Positions 1 to 10,447 of a DNA stretch of 64,000 bases are shown here, one piece after another. The DNA is from Candidatus Thermochlorobacteriaceae bacterium (GTDB lineage: Bacteria; Bacteroidota; Chlorobiia; Chlorobiales; Thermochlorobacteraceae). The DNA is taken from assembly GCA_029263855.1 (NCBI GenBank), contig JAJUFC010000007.1, positions 109,392 to 173,391 on the forward strand, in the 5' to 3' direction. A program made the position numbers and the translations under genes. The notes under the pieces were generated by a model. The model was not told the origin of the DNA, did not search any database, and saw only the letters and a list, made by a program, of their open reading frames with translations. Each line of letters begins with the position of its first letter. Position 1 is the first letter of the stretch.

Positions 1-1
1 G

Positions 2-1042
2 CAAATTCATTTCGATTTGCTCACCACGCCGCTCGAGCACTTGGGCGCGAAAGCCATTAGCGTGAATGTGTCCGACATTTGCGCCATGAACGCTAAGCCG
101 CTTTATGCGACAGTAAGCATCGGACTTTCCAACAACATTTCGGTTGAAATGATTGAACAGATTTACGAAGGCGCGGCGCGCGTTGCCAAGCAATATGGGA
201 TTGCGATTGTCGGCGGCGATACATCGGCAAGCATAACAGGATTGGTGATTTCGGTTACAATCGTTGGCGAAGTTGATGCGAGTAAAATTACTTATCGAAG
301 CGGCGCGAAGGCTGGCGACCTGATTTGCGTAACGGGCGATGTCGGGCGGTCGTTTGCAGGCTTGAAAGTGCTTATGCGTGAGCGTCAAACCATGCTCGAT
401 ACCTTCGCGGAAAATCCCGATATGGATAAATCCACTTATACCGCCGATTTGTCGGAGTATCAAAAGGCGATTGAAAAACATCTGCTCCCCAAAGCGCGCA
501 TTGATGCCGTAAAGTTTTTTCACGAAGTCGGGCTTGTTCCAACTTCAATGATTGATGTTTCGGACGGCGTTGGCTCAGAGCTCAAACATCTCTGCCGAAA
601 CTCACAAGTAGGCGCATTGATTGAAGAATCCAAACTTCCGATTCTTTCCGAAACGCGCGAAATCTCTGATGAATTCGAGGACGACGGCACCACCTACGCG
701 CTCTTCGGCGGCGAAGACTACGAACTGCTCTTCACCATTTCGCCAAACGACTTTGACAAACTCTCTTCATTCAAAGACGTTCATATCATCGGTAAAGTGC
801 TCGATGCCTCGAGCGGGGTCAAAATGCGCGACCTCTTCGGCACCGATATTGACCTACAAAGCGCTTCTGGCTTTCAACACTTCACCGAAGAAGAAGACCT
901 TTTTGAAGATGATGACGACGCGCACGACCACGACGGACATGACCACAGTGCACACAACCACAGTGCACACAACCACAATGAACACAATCACAACGGACAT
1001 GATGACGAGGACGAGGATATTTGGGGCGAGCGGAAAAATTAA
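2..1042 (+). CDS. thiL: Thiamine-monophosphate kinase, 5'-truncated, with His-rich tail
   Basis: ThiL phosphorylates thiamine monophosphate to the active cofactor thiamine diphosphate in the cytoplasm. The reading frame is open to the window edge, and the HFD motif of the family's metal site lies just before the first in-frame TTG (17), so TTG is not the real start and roughly 40-50 residues are missing. Further family signatures are NVSDICAMNAKP, IVGGDTS, IDVSDGVGSEL and FGGEDYELLF. The last ~45 codons encode an Asp/His-rich tail (repeats of HDHDGHDHSAHNHSAH type) absent from ordinary ThiL; I infer metal binding or storage. The downstream neighbour is convergent. Confidence 0.9.
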   Translation, partial: QIHFDLLTTPLEHLGAKAISVNVSDICAMNAKPLYATVSIGLSNNISVEMIEQIYEGAARVAKQYGIAIVGGDTSASITGLVISVTIVGEVDASKITYRSGAKAGDLICVTGDVGRSFAGLKVLMRERQTMLDTFAENPDMDKSTYTADLSEYQKAIEKHLLPKARIDAVKFFHEVGLVPTSMIDVSDGVGSELKHLCRNSQVGALIEESKLPILSETREISDEFEDDGTTYALFGGEDYELLFTISPNDFDKLSSFKDVHIIGKVLDASSGVKMRDLFGTDIDLQSASGFQHFTEEEDLFEDDDDAHDHDGHDHSAHNHSAHNHNEHNHNGHDDEDEDIWGERKN

Positions 1043-1050
1043 ACGACTTC

Positions 1051-1538
1051 TTACTTGAAAATTTCTTCTAAACGCAGTTCAACGCCTGTGGCTTTGTCGG
1101 TAACAACGCCTGTGGTGAAGGTCTCTGTTGGTGAATCGGGATAGAAGATATGAACCGTTTTCAGCGGCGGAATGATAATCCAAGATGACTTGACGCCCGC
1201 AGGAAAGTAGATGCCGCGAATTTTTTCTACGAGGTCGTTGAGCGGCTGAGTCGGCGAAAGAATTTCAATCGTCGTAATCGGCGGCGTTGTCATTTTCACC
1301 TCATCGCGCTCCCAATCATCTTGCGATATTGGATAGATTGCCAAATCGGGATTTGCTTTTCCTGAAGTCAAATCCAAACTAATCTCGCTGAGAATATCAT
1401 ACTTTTCATCATAGCGATTTATCAATGCGAATGACAGCGCGCTTCAATCTTTGAATGGTTCTTACTTGGCAAAGGTTTTCCGCGTTCAAGTTCGTATTGC
1501 GAGCGCGTGCGTTGGGCTTCAAGCGTTGTGGTTTGCAT
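1051..1538 (-). pseudogene. Uma2-family (DUF820) nuclease-fold protein, frameshifted
   Basis: Uma2 proteins are PD-(D/E)XK-fold proteins of unclear role. The C-terminal part is an open 124-codon frame from TTG 1425, with NPDLAIYP and a TTIEILSP core strand typical of the family. It lacks the usual N-terminus. Just upstream, ATG 1538 opens another frame reading MQTTTLEAQRTRSQYELERG, then GKPLPSKNHSKIEA, which is exactly the missing part. The two frames join at a GCGCGC tract near 1438-1443. The span is 488 nt; restoring one base gives 489 nt (162 aa) and EARLSFALINRY across the joint. It is either a one-base deletion pseudogene or a sequencing error. Confidence 0.75.
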
Positions 1539-1664
1539 CGGTTCTGTTTCGATTATGTTTTTATGGAACATTGTTTTTGTGGAACATGCTTCTGCGCAAC
1601 ATACTCAAATTGGCAGGTTCTCGCAATTCAGGACGAAGTTTCGTATTATTGATTCTCACAATAA

Positions 1665-2786
<1,122 letters not shown>

Positions 2787-2803
2787 TTGCTCACTTTTTG
2801 ACA

Positions 2804-2836
2804 AGCCCTCTTCGCTTCGCGTTGGAGGGCTTTTTT
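2804..2836 (+). terminator. Rho-independent terminator after gap
   Basis: A perfect 7-bp stem AGCCCTC (2804-2810) pairs with GAGGGCT (2825-2831) over a 14-nt loop and runs into TTTTTT. It ends the gap transcript just before the next gene's ribosome binding site. Confidence 0.8.
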
Positions 2837-2861
2837 GTTAAATGAACAAAGGAGTTTTGCG

Positions 2862-3314
2862 ATGATTCACATTCAAAAAATTCTCTGTCCGATTGATTTT
2901 TCCGCGCCGTCTCGAAACGCGCTTCGCTATGCGAATGAATTTGCCAAAGCGATGAACGCCAAAATTACCATCATGCACGTCATACAGCCCCAGCCCATTG
3001 CCGCCGATGTCAATGTGCCATATGTTCCGCTCGAAATCGAAATCGAGAAAAACGCAAAAGAAGATTTGGAGCGGATTGTTAAAGAGGAAGTTCAAGAGGG
3101 CGTGGTGGTTGAGCAAGTCATGGCGTTTGGCTTGCCGTCGGATTGCGTGATTGCACAAGCGCAGAAAGAAAATGTCGACCTGATTATTCTTGGCACGCAC
3201 GGGCGAACGGGGATTTCCCGCTTGTTAATGGGAAGCACGGCAGAAAATGTGATTCGCCATGCGGCGCGTCCTGTTTTGGTCGTCAAAGCGTCGGAAAAAG
3301 AGTTCATCTCTTGA
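2862..3314 (+). CDS. Universal stress protein (UspA family)
   Basis: A 150-residue single-domain Usp. It shows the N-terminal KILCPIDFS strand and the ATP-binding signature G-x2-G-x9-G-S in GTHGRTGISRLLMGS (111-125), so it should be an ATP-binding Usp. ATG 2862 is chosen over an upstream TTG (2835) because that TTG lies inside the gap terminator's T tract, while AAAGGAG sits about 7 nt before the ATG. The role is stress survival in general; no specific stimulus can be read from the sequence. Confidence 0.9.
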   Translation: MIHIQKILCPIDFSAPSRNALRYANEFAKAMNAKITIMHVIQPQPIAADVNVPYVPLEIEIEKNAKEDLERIVKEEVQEGVVVEQVMAFGLPSDCVIAQAQKENVDLIILGTHGRTGISRLLMGSTAENVIRHAARPVLVVKASEKEFIS

Positions 3315-3405
3315 ACGGTTGTTCCTCACTTGCTCAATCGGCTACTTTTTTTCCTGAAAGTCCGTTTCGTATCTTTCTCGCAAACATTTATAATCACTCC
3401 AATTT

Positions 3406-4245
3406 ATGTCTTGGTATAAGCGAGAGCGTCCTTCGGTTCTGACTGAAAAAAAGCGCGACATGCCCGAAGGATTGTGGTGGAAGTGCGACGAATGCGGCGC
3501 GACCATTCACCGCAAACAGTTGGAAGACCACCTTTACACTTGTCCCAGTTGCGGCAACCATTTTCGTATTTCACCTCAAAAGTATTTCGAGATTCTTTTC
3601 GATGGCGAAAAGTTTGAGGAGTTTGATGCCAATCTTCGCTCAGCCGACCCGCTTCACTTTGTAGATACCAAGCGATATGTCGACCGCATTAACAGCACGA
3701 TAAAAAAAACAGGACTGAACGATGCCTGCCGCAATGCCGTCGGGAAAATTTCAGGACGAGAGACGGTGATTTCGGCGATGGATTTCGGTTTTATTGGCGG
3801 CTCGATGGGGTCGGTGGTCGGCGAAAAAGTGGCACGTGCGATTGACAAAAGCCTTGCGCTCAAAGCCCCGCTTGTTGTGATTTCGCAATCGGGCGGCGCA
3901 CGCATGATGGAAGCGGCTCTTTCGCTGATGCAAATGGCGAAAACTTCGGCTCGATTGACGCGACTCCACAAAGCGGGCATTCCTTACATTTCCTTGCTGA
4001 CCGACCCGACAACGGGCGGCGTTACCGCCTCGTTTTCCATGCTTGGCGACTTCAACCTCGCCGAGCCCGGTGCGCTTATTGGCTTTGCGGGTCCGCGCGT
4101 CATTAAGGAAACCATTCGCCGTGAATTGCCCAACGGATTTCAGCGCGCCGAATTTCTGCAAGAACATGGCTTCGTCGATAAAATTGTTCCTCGCCGTGAA
4201 CTCAAAGAAACTTTATCTCAACTCTTTGACCTCGTCTGCGATTAA
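3406..4245 (+). CDS. accD: Acetyl-CoA carboxylase carboxyltransferase beta subunit
   Basis: With AccA it transfers the carboxyl group from carboxybiotin to acetyl-CoA, giving malonyl-CoA for fatty acid synthesis. The 279-residue protein begins with a four-cysteine zinc ribbon (C27, C30, C46, C49), followed by the crotonase-fold carboxyltransferase domain with [11 protein letters not shown] and the oxyanion-loop region [12 protein letters not shown]. The length and ATG 3406 match the family. A perfect TATAAT at 3389-3394 lies just upstream, without a good -35. accA is not in the window. The arginase gene starts 15 nt downstream. Confidence 0.97.
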   Translation: MSWYKRERPSVLTEKKRDMPEGLWWKCDECGATIHRKQLEDHLYTCPSCGNHFRISPQKYFEILFDGEKFEEFDANLRSADPLHFVDTKRYVDRINSTIKKTGLNDACRNAVGKISGRETVISAMDFGFIGGSMGSVVGEKVARAIDKSLALKAPLVVISQSGGARMMEAALSLMQMAKTSARLTRLHKAGIPYISLLTDPTTGGVTASFSMLGDFNLAEPGALIGFAGPRVIKETIRRELPNGFQRAEFLQEHGFVDKIVPRRELKETLSQLFDLVCD

Positions 4246-4260
4246 CTTGACCGTTTGGTT

Positions 4261-5169
4261 ATGAAAGTTCGCATTATCGGCGTTCCTTTGGATTTAGGCT
4301 CGGATTATCAAGGCGCGAACTTAGGTCCCGCCGCCATTCGCATTGCTGGCTTACAAGAAAAAATTGAAGAACTTGGGCACGAAGTGCGCGACGATGGCGA
4401 CCTGCCCGTTCCGCCTCGCAAGTCGCTACCGATAGGTAAGCCGAATGCAAAGTTCCTTGACACGATTGAAAAAGTTGCAACCGACCTTTGTGGGCGCGTT
4501 GTCGATGTGCTCTCCGAAAACGCCTTTCCCGTTGTCATTGGCGGCGACCACGCGATGGCGATTGGCACGATTGGCGGCGTTTCAAAATTTTTCAAACAGC
4601 GTGGGCAAAAAATCGGGCTAATTTGGATTGATGCCCACGCCGACATCAACACGCCTGAAACCTCGCCCAGCGGCAACATTCACGGCATGCCCTTGGCAAC
4701 GGTTCTTGGCATGGGGCTTACTGAACTTGTCAACATCGGCGGAGCAAGCGCGAAACTTCTACCTGAACATGTGCACCTCATCGGAATTCGCTCTGTTGAC
4801 AAAGGCGAAAAAACCCTGCTCAAAAAAATGGGTGTTAATTTTTACACGATGACCGATATTGATAAGCGCGGCATTCAAGAAATCATCAGCAAAGCCGCCG
4901 CGCATCTCGTCAAGTCCGTTGATGCCATTCACATCAGCCTCGACTTGGACGGATTAGACCCTGACATCGCGCCCGGCGTTGCCACGCCTGTAAAAGGCGG
5001 TCTGGATTATCGCGAAGCGCATCTCATTATGGAAACAATTGCGGAAACAGGTAAACTCGCTTCAATGGAAGTCGCCGAGCATAACCCAATTTTAGACATT
5101 CGAAATCGAACGGCGGAAACGGCGGTCGAGCTCGTCCAATCTGCCTTGGGCAAACGCATTGTTGATTAA
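4261..5169 (+). CDS. rocF: Arginase (ureohydrolase)
   Basis: It hydrolyses arginine to ornithine and urea with a binuclear manganese centre. The 302-residue protein carries all metal motifs: GGDHA (His97), DAHAD (Asp124, His126, Asp128) and SLDLDGLDP (Asp228, Asp230). NIHGMP (139-144) is characteristic of true arginases rather than agmatinases. ATG 4261 is preferred to TTG 4255. The gene follows accD and precedes a receiver protein by 20 nt. pruA at 22,395 could complete arginine-to-glutamate catabolism if an ornithine aminotransferase exists elsewhere. Confidence 0.93.
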   Translation: MKVRIIGVPLDLGSDYQGANLGPAAIRIAGLQEKIEELGHEVRDDGDLPVPPRKSLPIGKPNAKFLDTIEKVATDLCGRVVDVLSENAFPVVIGGDHAMAIGTIGGVSKFFKQRGQKIGLIWIDAHADINTPETSPSGNIHGMPLATVLGMGLTELVNIGGASAKLLPEHVHLIGIRSVDKGEKTLLKKMGVNFYTMTDIDKRGIQEIISKAAAHLVKSVDAIHISLDLDGLDPDIAPGVATPVKGGLDYREAHLIMETIAETGKLASMEVAEHNPILDIRNRTAETAVELVQSALGKRIVD

Positions 5170-5189
5170 CTTCAAAAAAAACTTCTACC

Positions 5190-5573
5190 ATGATTGTTTT
5201 TATTGACGACGACACGCAGATTTTGGAAGTTCTCAAAGATTTTTTCAGCGACCTCTACGAAGTGAAAACCTTTGACCAACCTTGGCAAGCCCTTCGATTC
5301 ATCGAAGACAACAAAAAGTTGGTTGAAGTTTGCGTTACCGATTACAAAATGCCAACGGCAAACGGCATTGAACTCGCCAAAAAAATTCGCGCCGTCGAAC
5401 CCAACATTATGATTATTCTTATGTCAGGCTTCATTGATTTTCCGACCGTTGAAGAACACTTGAAATCGCGTTTGATTTACCAATTCATCAACAAGCCCTT
5501 CGTCTTGGAGCGAATGGCGCAAACGATTGAAACGGCTAGCAAAATTTATTTGAAGAAAATTTCTCTTTTGTAA
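5190..5573 (+). CDS. Single-domain response regulator
   Basis: A lone CheY-like receiver of 127 residues with no output domain. The acidic pocket is IDDD (6-8), the phospho-acceptor Asp51 is in VTDYKMP, the switch Ser79 is in LMSG and the conserved Lys102 is in NKPF. The receiver is of the type seen in RpfG-like regulators. It sits 20 nt after arginase and is closed by a terminator, so it may be the last gene of an accD-arginase-receiver transcript. Its partner kinase is unknown; the soluble kinase at 10,498 is a candidate only by proximity. Confidence 0.88.
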   Translation: MIVFIDDDTQILEVLKDFFSDLYEVKTFDQPWQALRFIEDNKKLVEVCVTDYKMPTANGIELAKKIRAVEPNIMIILMSGFIDFPTVEEHLKSRLIYQFINKPFVLERMAQTIETASKIYLKKISLL

Positions 5574-5578
5574 CTCGT

Positions 5579-5604
5579 GAACCTACATTCAGGTTCGTTT
5601 TTTT
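5579..5604 (+). terminator. Rho-independent terminator after the receiver gene
   Basis: A 6-bp stem GAACCT (5579-5584) / AGGTTC (5591-5596) with a 6-nt loop is followed by G and seven T residues. It separates the accD-arginase-receiver genes from the secreted protease. Confidence 0.7.
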
Positions 5605-5628
5605 AGTTAACTAAACCACCTTCAACCG

Positions 5629-8600
5629 ATGAAGAACACTCGATTGCTACTGCTTCTGCTGGCATTGTTCATGCACTTCTCTGCCTCTGTTGACGCGCAA
5701 GAATTAAGTTCTGCCAAAACGCTTGAACAACTGCTTGCCGAAAAAAACGCGCGCACACCCGCACAGCAAAAAATAGAATCCAACACCTTGCAAAAAATTT
5801 CGGCGATGCGCCAAGCGGGATTGACATCGCAGAATGCCCAAATGCGCAACGCCGCTCAATTCAGCGATAAACACGGCGTTCAGGTTGATGAACAAGGACG
5901 AATTTACGTGTATCTGCGTCCAACACCGACCTCAACTTTCGAGCAACTTGAATCTATCGCGCTTCAAAATGGCGCGAAACTCGGCGAAACCAACAGAGAG
6001 TTCAAAATTATTCAAGCGTGGATTCCATTTGAGAAGATGGAAGATGTTGCCGCTCAATCCGCGATTGCATCGATTCAACCTGTGCTGCGCCCTGTTACTA
6101 ATGCGGGTAGCGTGGTTTCGCAAGGGCGCGATAAATCGCGTGCTAACACGATTCACACGCGCTACAATGTTCGCGGCGGCGGCGTGAAAGTCGGCGTGCT
6201 TTCCGATGGATGCGACGGGTTTCAACAATCGATTGCTTCTGGCGATTTGCTCGGTCTGCAAGTGATTGACAACAGCGCGGGCGGCGCGGAAGGCACAGCA
6301 ATGCTCGAGATTATTCAAGACTTAGCACCGCTCTCGAACCTTGCTTTCGCAACGGCATTCGGCGGCGTTGCAGGATTCATCAACAACATTCAAGCTCTTG
6401 CCGATGCAGGTTGCAAAGTCATTACCGACGATGTGCGCTACTTTGGCGAACCCGTTTATGAAGATGGTCCGATTGCGCAAAAGGTCAACCAAGTCGCCAC
6501 CATCAATGACGCAGTTTATACTTCCTCCGCCGGCAACAACAACCTTGAAACTTACTCGACCGACCTTTATGTCGGAATGTCGCCGCAAACCTTGACGCAA
6601 CTTCAAGGAACGGTTCATAACTTCGGCACGCAAGCCTCGCCCGACGATAACCAAACCTTCACCGCGCCCACCAGCGCAGGCGTCTCGGTTGAACTGCAAT
6701 GGGCAGATGCTTTCGGTGCGTCGAGCAACGACTACGACCTCTACATCATCAATAACACCAACAACACCATCGTTTCCAGCGGTACCAGCACCCAGAACGG
6801 CACGCAAGACCCGCTGGAATTTGCGACGCTCAACGCGGGTGGCACTTTCCGCGTCGTTGTCCATTTGAAGAGTGGAAACCCTGTTCCGTTCAAAATTTTC
6901 TATCGCTCTTTTGCTGGAACGGCTTCGGTAAGCCTATCGTCGCCTGCCGCTCCCGAAGTCGCCAATACAGGCGGACATTCGGCGGCGAATGGCGCGCTCG
7001 GTTGCGCCGCAGTCAACGGCGGCACTACTGCCACCACAGGCTCGCCTTCTGCGATTCGCAACTACAGCGCGCGCGGTCCCGTTACGATTTACAACGGCGG
7101 CTACCCCAACCTGCTTGAAACGCGCAACAAGCCCGACATCACGAGCTTCGACGGCGTGCGCGTTACGGGCAACGGCGGATTCCCAACGGTCTTTGATGGC
7201 ACGTCGGCTTCCGCACCGCACGTGGCAGGCATCGCGGCTTTGATGCGCTCGGCGAACCGCAACCTAACATCAGCACAAGTGCGCAACATCATTCGCAATA
7301 CCGCTGTTGATTTAGGCACCGTAGGTTACGACCCAATTTTTGGATTTGGACGCGCCGACGCTTACAGCGCCGTCACTTCCGTGCTTGAAGGCACAACCAT
7401 TTATCGAAATCTGAACCTTGTAACGATTCCTGACAACGATACGAGCGGCGTTAGCGTAATCATCAATGCGGGTGGTTCTGGAACGGTGAATTACGTGGCA
7501 TTAAGCCTTTCGACAACCCATGCGCGACTGGGCGACCTTGTCGTAACGCTGCGCTCGCCGACGGGCACGACGCGCACGCTCGTCAATCGTTCAGGCGCGA
7601 CGCCCGGCGCGTCGACGGCGCAACGCGCACACATCGCGCTCGAAAATGCGGCGACGACCAGCATCGGCACGACCCAAACCAACGCGAACCTCATCGGCTA
7701 TTTCCGTCCCGTGCCTGATACATTCGCCTTTTTTGGCGAAGCGATCAATGGCGACTGGACGATTACGGTCTCTGACCGTGCGGCATCGAATACGGGCGCA
7801 CTGCAACAGGTCGGTTTAATCATCAACGCCACGCCTGCGCTTGTCGCTCCTGTTTTCGCTTCGACTCCGCCCACGTTCGCGATTCGCGGCACGACGTTTT
7901 CCTACACGGTCATCGCCGCAGGCAATCCTACGCCGACGCTCTCGCTCCTGAACGGTCCGCAAGGAATGACGCTGAACGCCTCAACGGGCGCGCTCACGTG
8001 GAACACGCAAACCGCAACGCCCGGCACTTATCGCATTCTCTTGCAAGCACAGAACTCACAAGGCGTGGCACAACAAGAATTTAACTTGCTCTTGCGCGAA
8101 AGCGACTGGATTCGCCAAACACCCGCTTCGCAACTGGCAAGCTTCCAACTTTACGAAGTCGCGCTCGCGGGCGGTTCCGACACGCTCAACCTTTGGGCAA
8201 TCGGCTCGCAATCGCTTCAAGCAGGACCGACGCGCGTGATGCGCTCGACCGATGGCGGCGCGACTTGGACAAACGCCACTGGAAACTTGACCACTTCGGG
8301 AAGAGCCTTCACGATTGGCGCGGCTTCCAACCAAATCGCCGTCGTTGGCTTTGAAAACGGAACGGGATTCCGCACAACCGATGGCGGCACGACTTGGACA
8401 GCGGTTACTTGGCCCTCGCCCGTCAATACCTTTATGAACCGCATCTTGTTCGTCAGCCGCGAAATCGGCTACGCGCAAGGCGACCCTGCGCAAGGAAATC
8501 CAAGGTGGCCCGTCTACAAAACCACTGACGCGGGCGCGACCTGGACTATCACAAACTCGCCGAACATCTTTACGGGCGAATTTGGACAAAACTCAGGAAT

Positions 8601-9372
8601 GTTCTTCCTCAACGAAAATGTCGGTTGGTATACAGGCTACGTGTCTGAAAGCGCGCCCAGCCGCGTCTATCGCACCACCGACGGCGGCGCGACGTGGGGC
8701 GTAACCACGATACCACAAGCCACTGGGTTCAACGTCAATCTTGCCGCGTTTGACCCCAATCACGTGTTCGTCATTATGCAAAGCGCACAGCCAACGGTGC
8801 GACGCTCGACCGACGGCGGCGCGACGTTCTTCAACCCCACGCCCGGACTGCAATCGATTCCGACCGCTATCGCCGCTCGCCCCAACACCAACGAACTGTT
8901 CGTAACCACCTCGACAAGCATTTTGAAATCGACCGACAGCGGCGCGACTTGGACGACCGAAGCCGTGCCTTCCAACATTACGGGGCTTAACTTCCTCATC
9001 TTCGCCAATGCGCGCAACGGTTGGGCATGCGGCGCGAATGGAATGATTGTCAAGTATCAACCGTCGTCCGTTCCCACCGCAAGCGTCGGCAATCCTTTGG
9101 AAAAACCCACGTCGTTCAAACTTGCTCAGAATTATCCGAATCCGTTTAACCCGTCCACGACGATTGGCTACCAAATTCCATCGTTCAGCGAGGTGCGATT
9201 GGATATTTTTGACGTGTTGGGCAGACGGGTTGCGACGCTCGTCAATGAACGGCAGGCGGCAGGCTCTTATGCCGTGAACTTCAACGCGATGAATCTTGCA
9301 AGCGGCGTGTATTTCTATCGCTTGCAAGCGGGTTCTTACGTTGAAACGAAGAAAATGATGCTGGTCAAATAG
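5629..9372 (+). CDS. Secreted sedolisin/subtilisin-fold protease with P-domain, Asp-box repeats and T9SS sorting domain
   Basis: A 1,247-residue exported protein. The signal peptide is ~1-23 (Leu-rich core, cleavage near VDA/Q). Next come a pro-like region, then an S8/S53-superfamily protease domain (~180-590) with Asp193 in VLSDG and Ser526 in GTSASAPH. Where subtilisins have HGT it reads Glu221-Gly-Thr, giving a Glu/Asp/Ser set as in sedolisin-like (S53-like) members. After it lie a proprotein-convertase P-domain (~595-735), an Ig-like putative domain (~745-820), at least six Asp-box repeats of S/TTDGGATW form (~860-1110), and a T9SS type A C-terminal sorting domain (~1160-1247). It is probably secreted and anchored at the cell surface. 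Confidence 0.85.
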   Translation: MKNTRLLLLLLALFMHFSASVDAQELSSAKTLEQLLAEKNARTPAQQKIESNTLQKISAMRQAGLTSQNAQMRNAAQFSDKHGVQVDEQGRIYVYLRPTPTSTFEQLESIALQNGAKLGETNREFKIIQAWIPFEKMEDVAAQSAIASIQPVLRPVTNAGSVVSQGRDKSRANTIHTRYNVRGGGVKVGVLSDGCDGFQQSIASGDLLGLQVIDNSAGGAEGTAMLEIIQDLAPLSNLAFATAFGGVAGFINNIQALADAGCKVITDDVRYFGEPVYEDGPIAQKVNQVATINDAVYTSSAGNNNLETYSTDLYVGMSPQTLTQLQGTVHNFGTQASPDDNQTFTAPTSAGVSVELQWADAFGASSNDYDLYIINNTNNTIVSSGTSTQNGTQDPLEFATLNAGGTFRVVVHLKSGNPVPFKIFYRSFAGTASVSLSSPAAPEVANTGGHSAANGALGCAAVNGGTTATTGSPSAIRNYSARGPVTIYNGGYPNLLETRNKPDITSFDGVRVTGNGGFPTVFDGTSASAPHVAGIAALMRSANRNLTSAQVRNIIRNTAVDLGTVGYDPIFGFGRADAYSAVTSVLEGTTIYRNLNLVTIPDNDTSGVSVIINAGGSGTVNYVALSLSTTHARLGDLVVTLRSPTGTTRTLVNRSGATPGASTAQRAHIALENAATTSIGTTQTNANLIGYFRPVPDTFAFFGEAINGDWTITVSDRAASNTGALQQVGLIINATPALVAPVFASTPPTFAIRGTTFSYTVIAAGNPTPTLSLLNGPQGMTLNASTGALTWNTQTATPGTYRILLQAQNSQGVAQQEFNLLLRESDWIRQTPASQLASFQLYEVALAGGSDTLNLWAIGSQSLQAGPTRVMRSTDGGATWTNATGNLTTSGRAFTIGAASNQIAVVGFENGTGFRTTDGGTTWTAVTWPSPVNTFMNRILFVSREIGYAQGDPAQGNPRWPVYKTTDAGATWTITNSPNIFTGEFGQNSGMFFLNENVGWYTGYVSESAPSRVYRTTDGGATWGVTTIPQATGFNVNLAAFDPNHVFVIMQSAQPTVRRSTDGGATFFNPTPGLQSIPTAIAARPNTNELFVTTSTSILKSTDSGATWTTEAVPSNITGLNFLIFANARNGWACGANGMIVKYQPSSVPTASVGNPLEKPTSFKLAQNYPNPFNPSTTIGYQIPSFSEVRLDIFDVLGRRVATLVNERQAAGSYAVNFNAMNLASGVYFYRLQAGSYVETKKMMLVK
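9100..9372 (+). repeat. T9SS sorting-domain coding segment, copy 1
   Basis: This segment encodes FKLAQNYPNPFNPSTTI and ends KKMMLVK. It is closely similar at both protein and DNA level to 30,811-31,078 in the secreted nucleotidase-like gene, including a shared stretch around AGCGGCGTGTATTTCTATCG. Such domains direct export through the type IX system and are removed or replaced by an anchor. Confidence 0.8.
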
Positions 9373-9398
9373 AGCGAGGGGTATGCGTCGTGAAAATT

Positions 9399-9424
9399 GG
9401 GGCGGGCTTTGGCTCGCCCCTTTT
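9399..9424 (+). terminator. Rho-independent terminator after the secreted protease
   Basis: A 9-bp stem GGGGCGGGC (9399-9407) / GCTCGCCCC (9412-9420), with one G-U pair and a TTTG loop, runs into TTTTCGTTT. It lies between convergent genes. Confidence 0.8.
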
Positions 9425-9450
9425 CGTTTAAGTTTATGCGGAGCGCACGT

Positions 9451-10404
9451 TCAATACGTCGTTCTTGCGCTGGCAGCGCCTCGCAAAGTCCTGAGCAGTT
9501 CTTCAACGGAGCGCGCTGACGAATCGCCGCTTCGGAAAAACGACTTTTCCATCGCTTTTAGATTTGTCGCGGGATTTTGTTTCGAGAGTTTGAAGTTGAT
9601 AATCGCCGATTCAATCGTCAGGCGAAGCGATTCGCGCGGGAATGGTTTGACAAGGTAGCGATACACGCTTCCCTCGTTAATCATTCGAATCGCTTGCTTT
9701 GCGTCTTGTGACCCTGTCATCAACACCGTAACGACGCTCGGATATTTATCCTTGACCGCAATCAAGAAATCTGACCCTTCAATTTCGGGGAGCGTCGAAT
9801 CGGCGACGACGACCGCAATGTTGATGCGCTTTGGAATCAAATCAAAGGCTTCAACGGGGCTCGTCGTGATATGCGTTTTATACTTCGGCTCAAAAAAGGA
9901 TTTGAACTGTTCCAAGTGTTTGGGATTGCTATCGACGAAGAGCAGTTCGTATTCGGACTTTTCGTCGGCTTGTGAAAATTGAAGCGAGGGGACTGCAGGC
10001 GACATCGTCTTCGCGGCGGTCATAGCGCGGCGCTGTTCGGCGACCGTGCAAGCGAATCGGACGGTTTCTTTGAGTTTTTCCGCGTTCCAAGGTTTGTTGA
10101 CATATCGAAAAATTTCGCCGACGTTGACCGAATCCACAACCGCTTGTAAATCGGCGTAGCCCGTCATTAAAATGCGAATGGTATTGGGCGAAATTTCTTT
10201 GGCAAATCTCAAAAAATCTATGCCTGACATTTGCGGCATGCGTTGGTCGCTAATAACGACATCTATCGCGTGCTGTTTGAGAATTTCTAATGCACTCGCA
10301 CCGCTTTCGGCAGTGAAAACGGTGTATTCCTCAAAAAGAACGCTGAGCGACTGCAGAATCAGTGGTTCGTCATCAACGAATAGAAGTTTGGACTGGCTTG
10401 ACAT
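9451..10404 (-). CDS. Response regulator with two receiver domains
   Basis: A 317-residue protein from ATG 10404 (MSSQSKLLFVDDEP). Receiver 1 has the acidic pair VDDE, phospho-acceptor Asp in ISDQRMP and Lys in NKPW. Receiver 2 has a weaker pocket (FVDSN), acceptor Asp in VADSTLP and Lys in VKPF. A short C-terminal tail follows, with no DNA-binding or enzymatic output. A GTG at 10488 would add 28 residues, but that segment overlaps a hairpin and shows no conservation. It is encoded directly downstream of the PAS histidine kinase, so the two very likely form a phosphorelay. Confidence 0.85.
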   Translation of the reverse strand: MSSQSKLLFVDDEPLILQSLSVLFEEYTVFTAESGASALEILKQHAIDVVISDQRMPQMSGIDFLRFAKEISPNTIRILMTGYADLQAVVDSVNVGEIFRYVNKPWNAEKLKETVRFACTVAEQRRAMTAAKTMSPAVPSLQFSQADEKSEYELLFVDSNPKHLEQFKSFFEPKYKTHITTSPVEAFDLIPKRINIAVVVADSTLPEIEGSDFLIAVKDKYPSVVTVLMTGSQDAKQAIRMINEGSVYRYLVKPFPRESLRLTIESAIINFKLSKQNPATNLKAMEKSFFRSGDSSARSVEELLRTLRGAASARTTY

Positions 10405-10447
10405 CGTAGGTTCGATTGGTGATTTCGGTTGGCAATTTTGAAGATTG

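Noticed and set aside
621..1058. 145-codon plus-strand ORF inside thiL
   Set aside because: Out-of-frame shadow; its Thr/Met-rich composition comes from the His/Asp repeat codons read in another frame.
8056..9327. Long minus-strand ORFs opposite the secreted protease
   Set aside because: Antisense shadows of GC-rich repeat codons; Arg/Ala-rich with no recognisable domain.
9500..9560. Possible CRISPR or tandem repeats
   Set aside because: No regularly spaced direct repeats were found here or elsewhere in the window.
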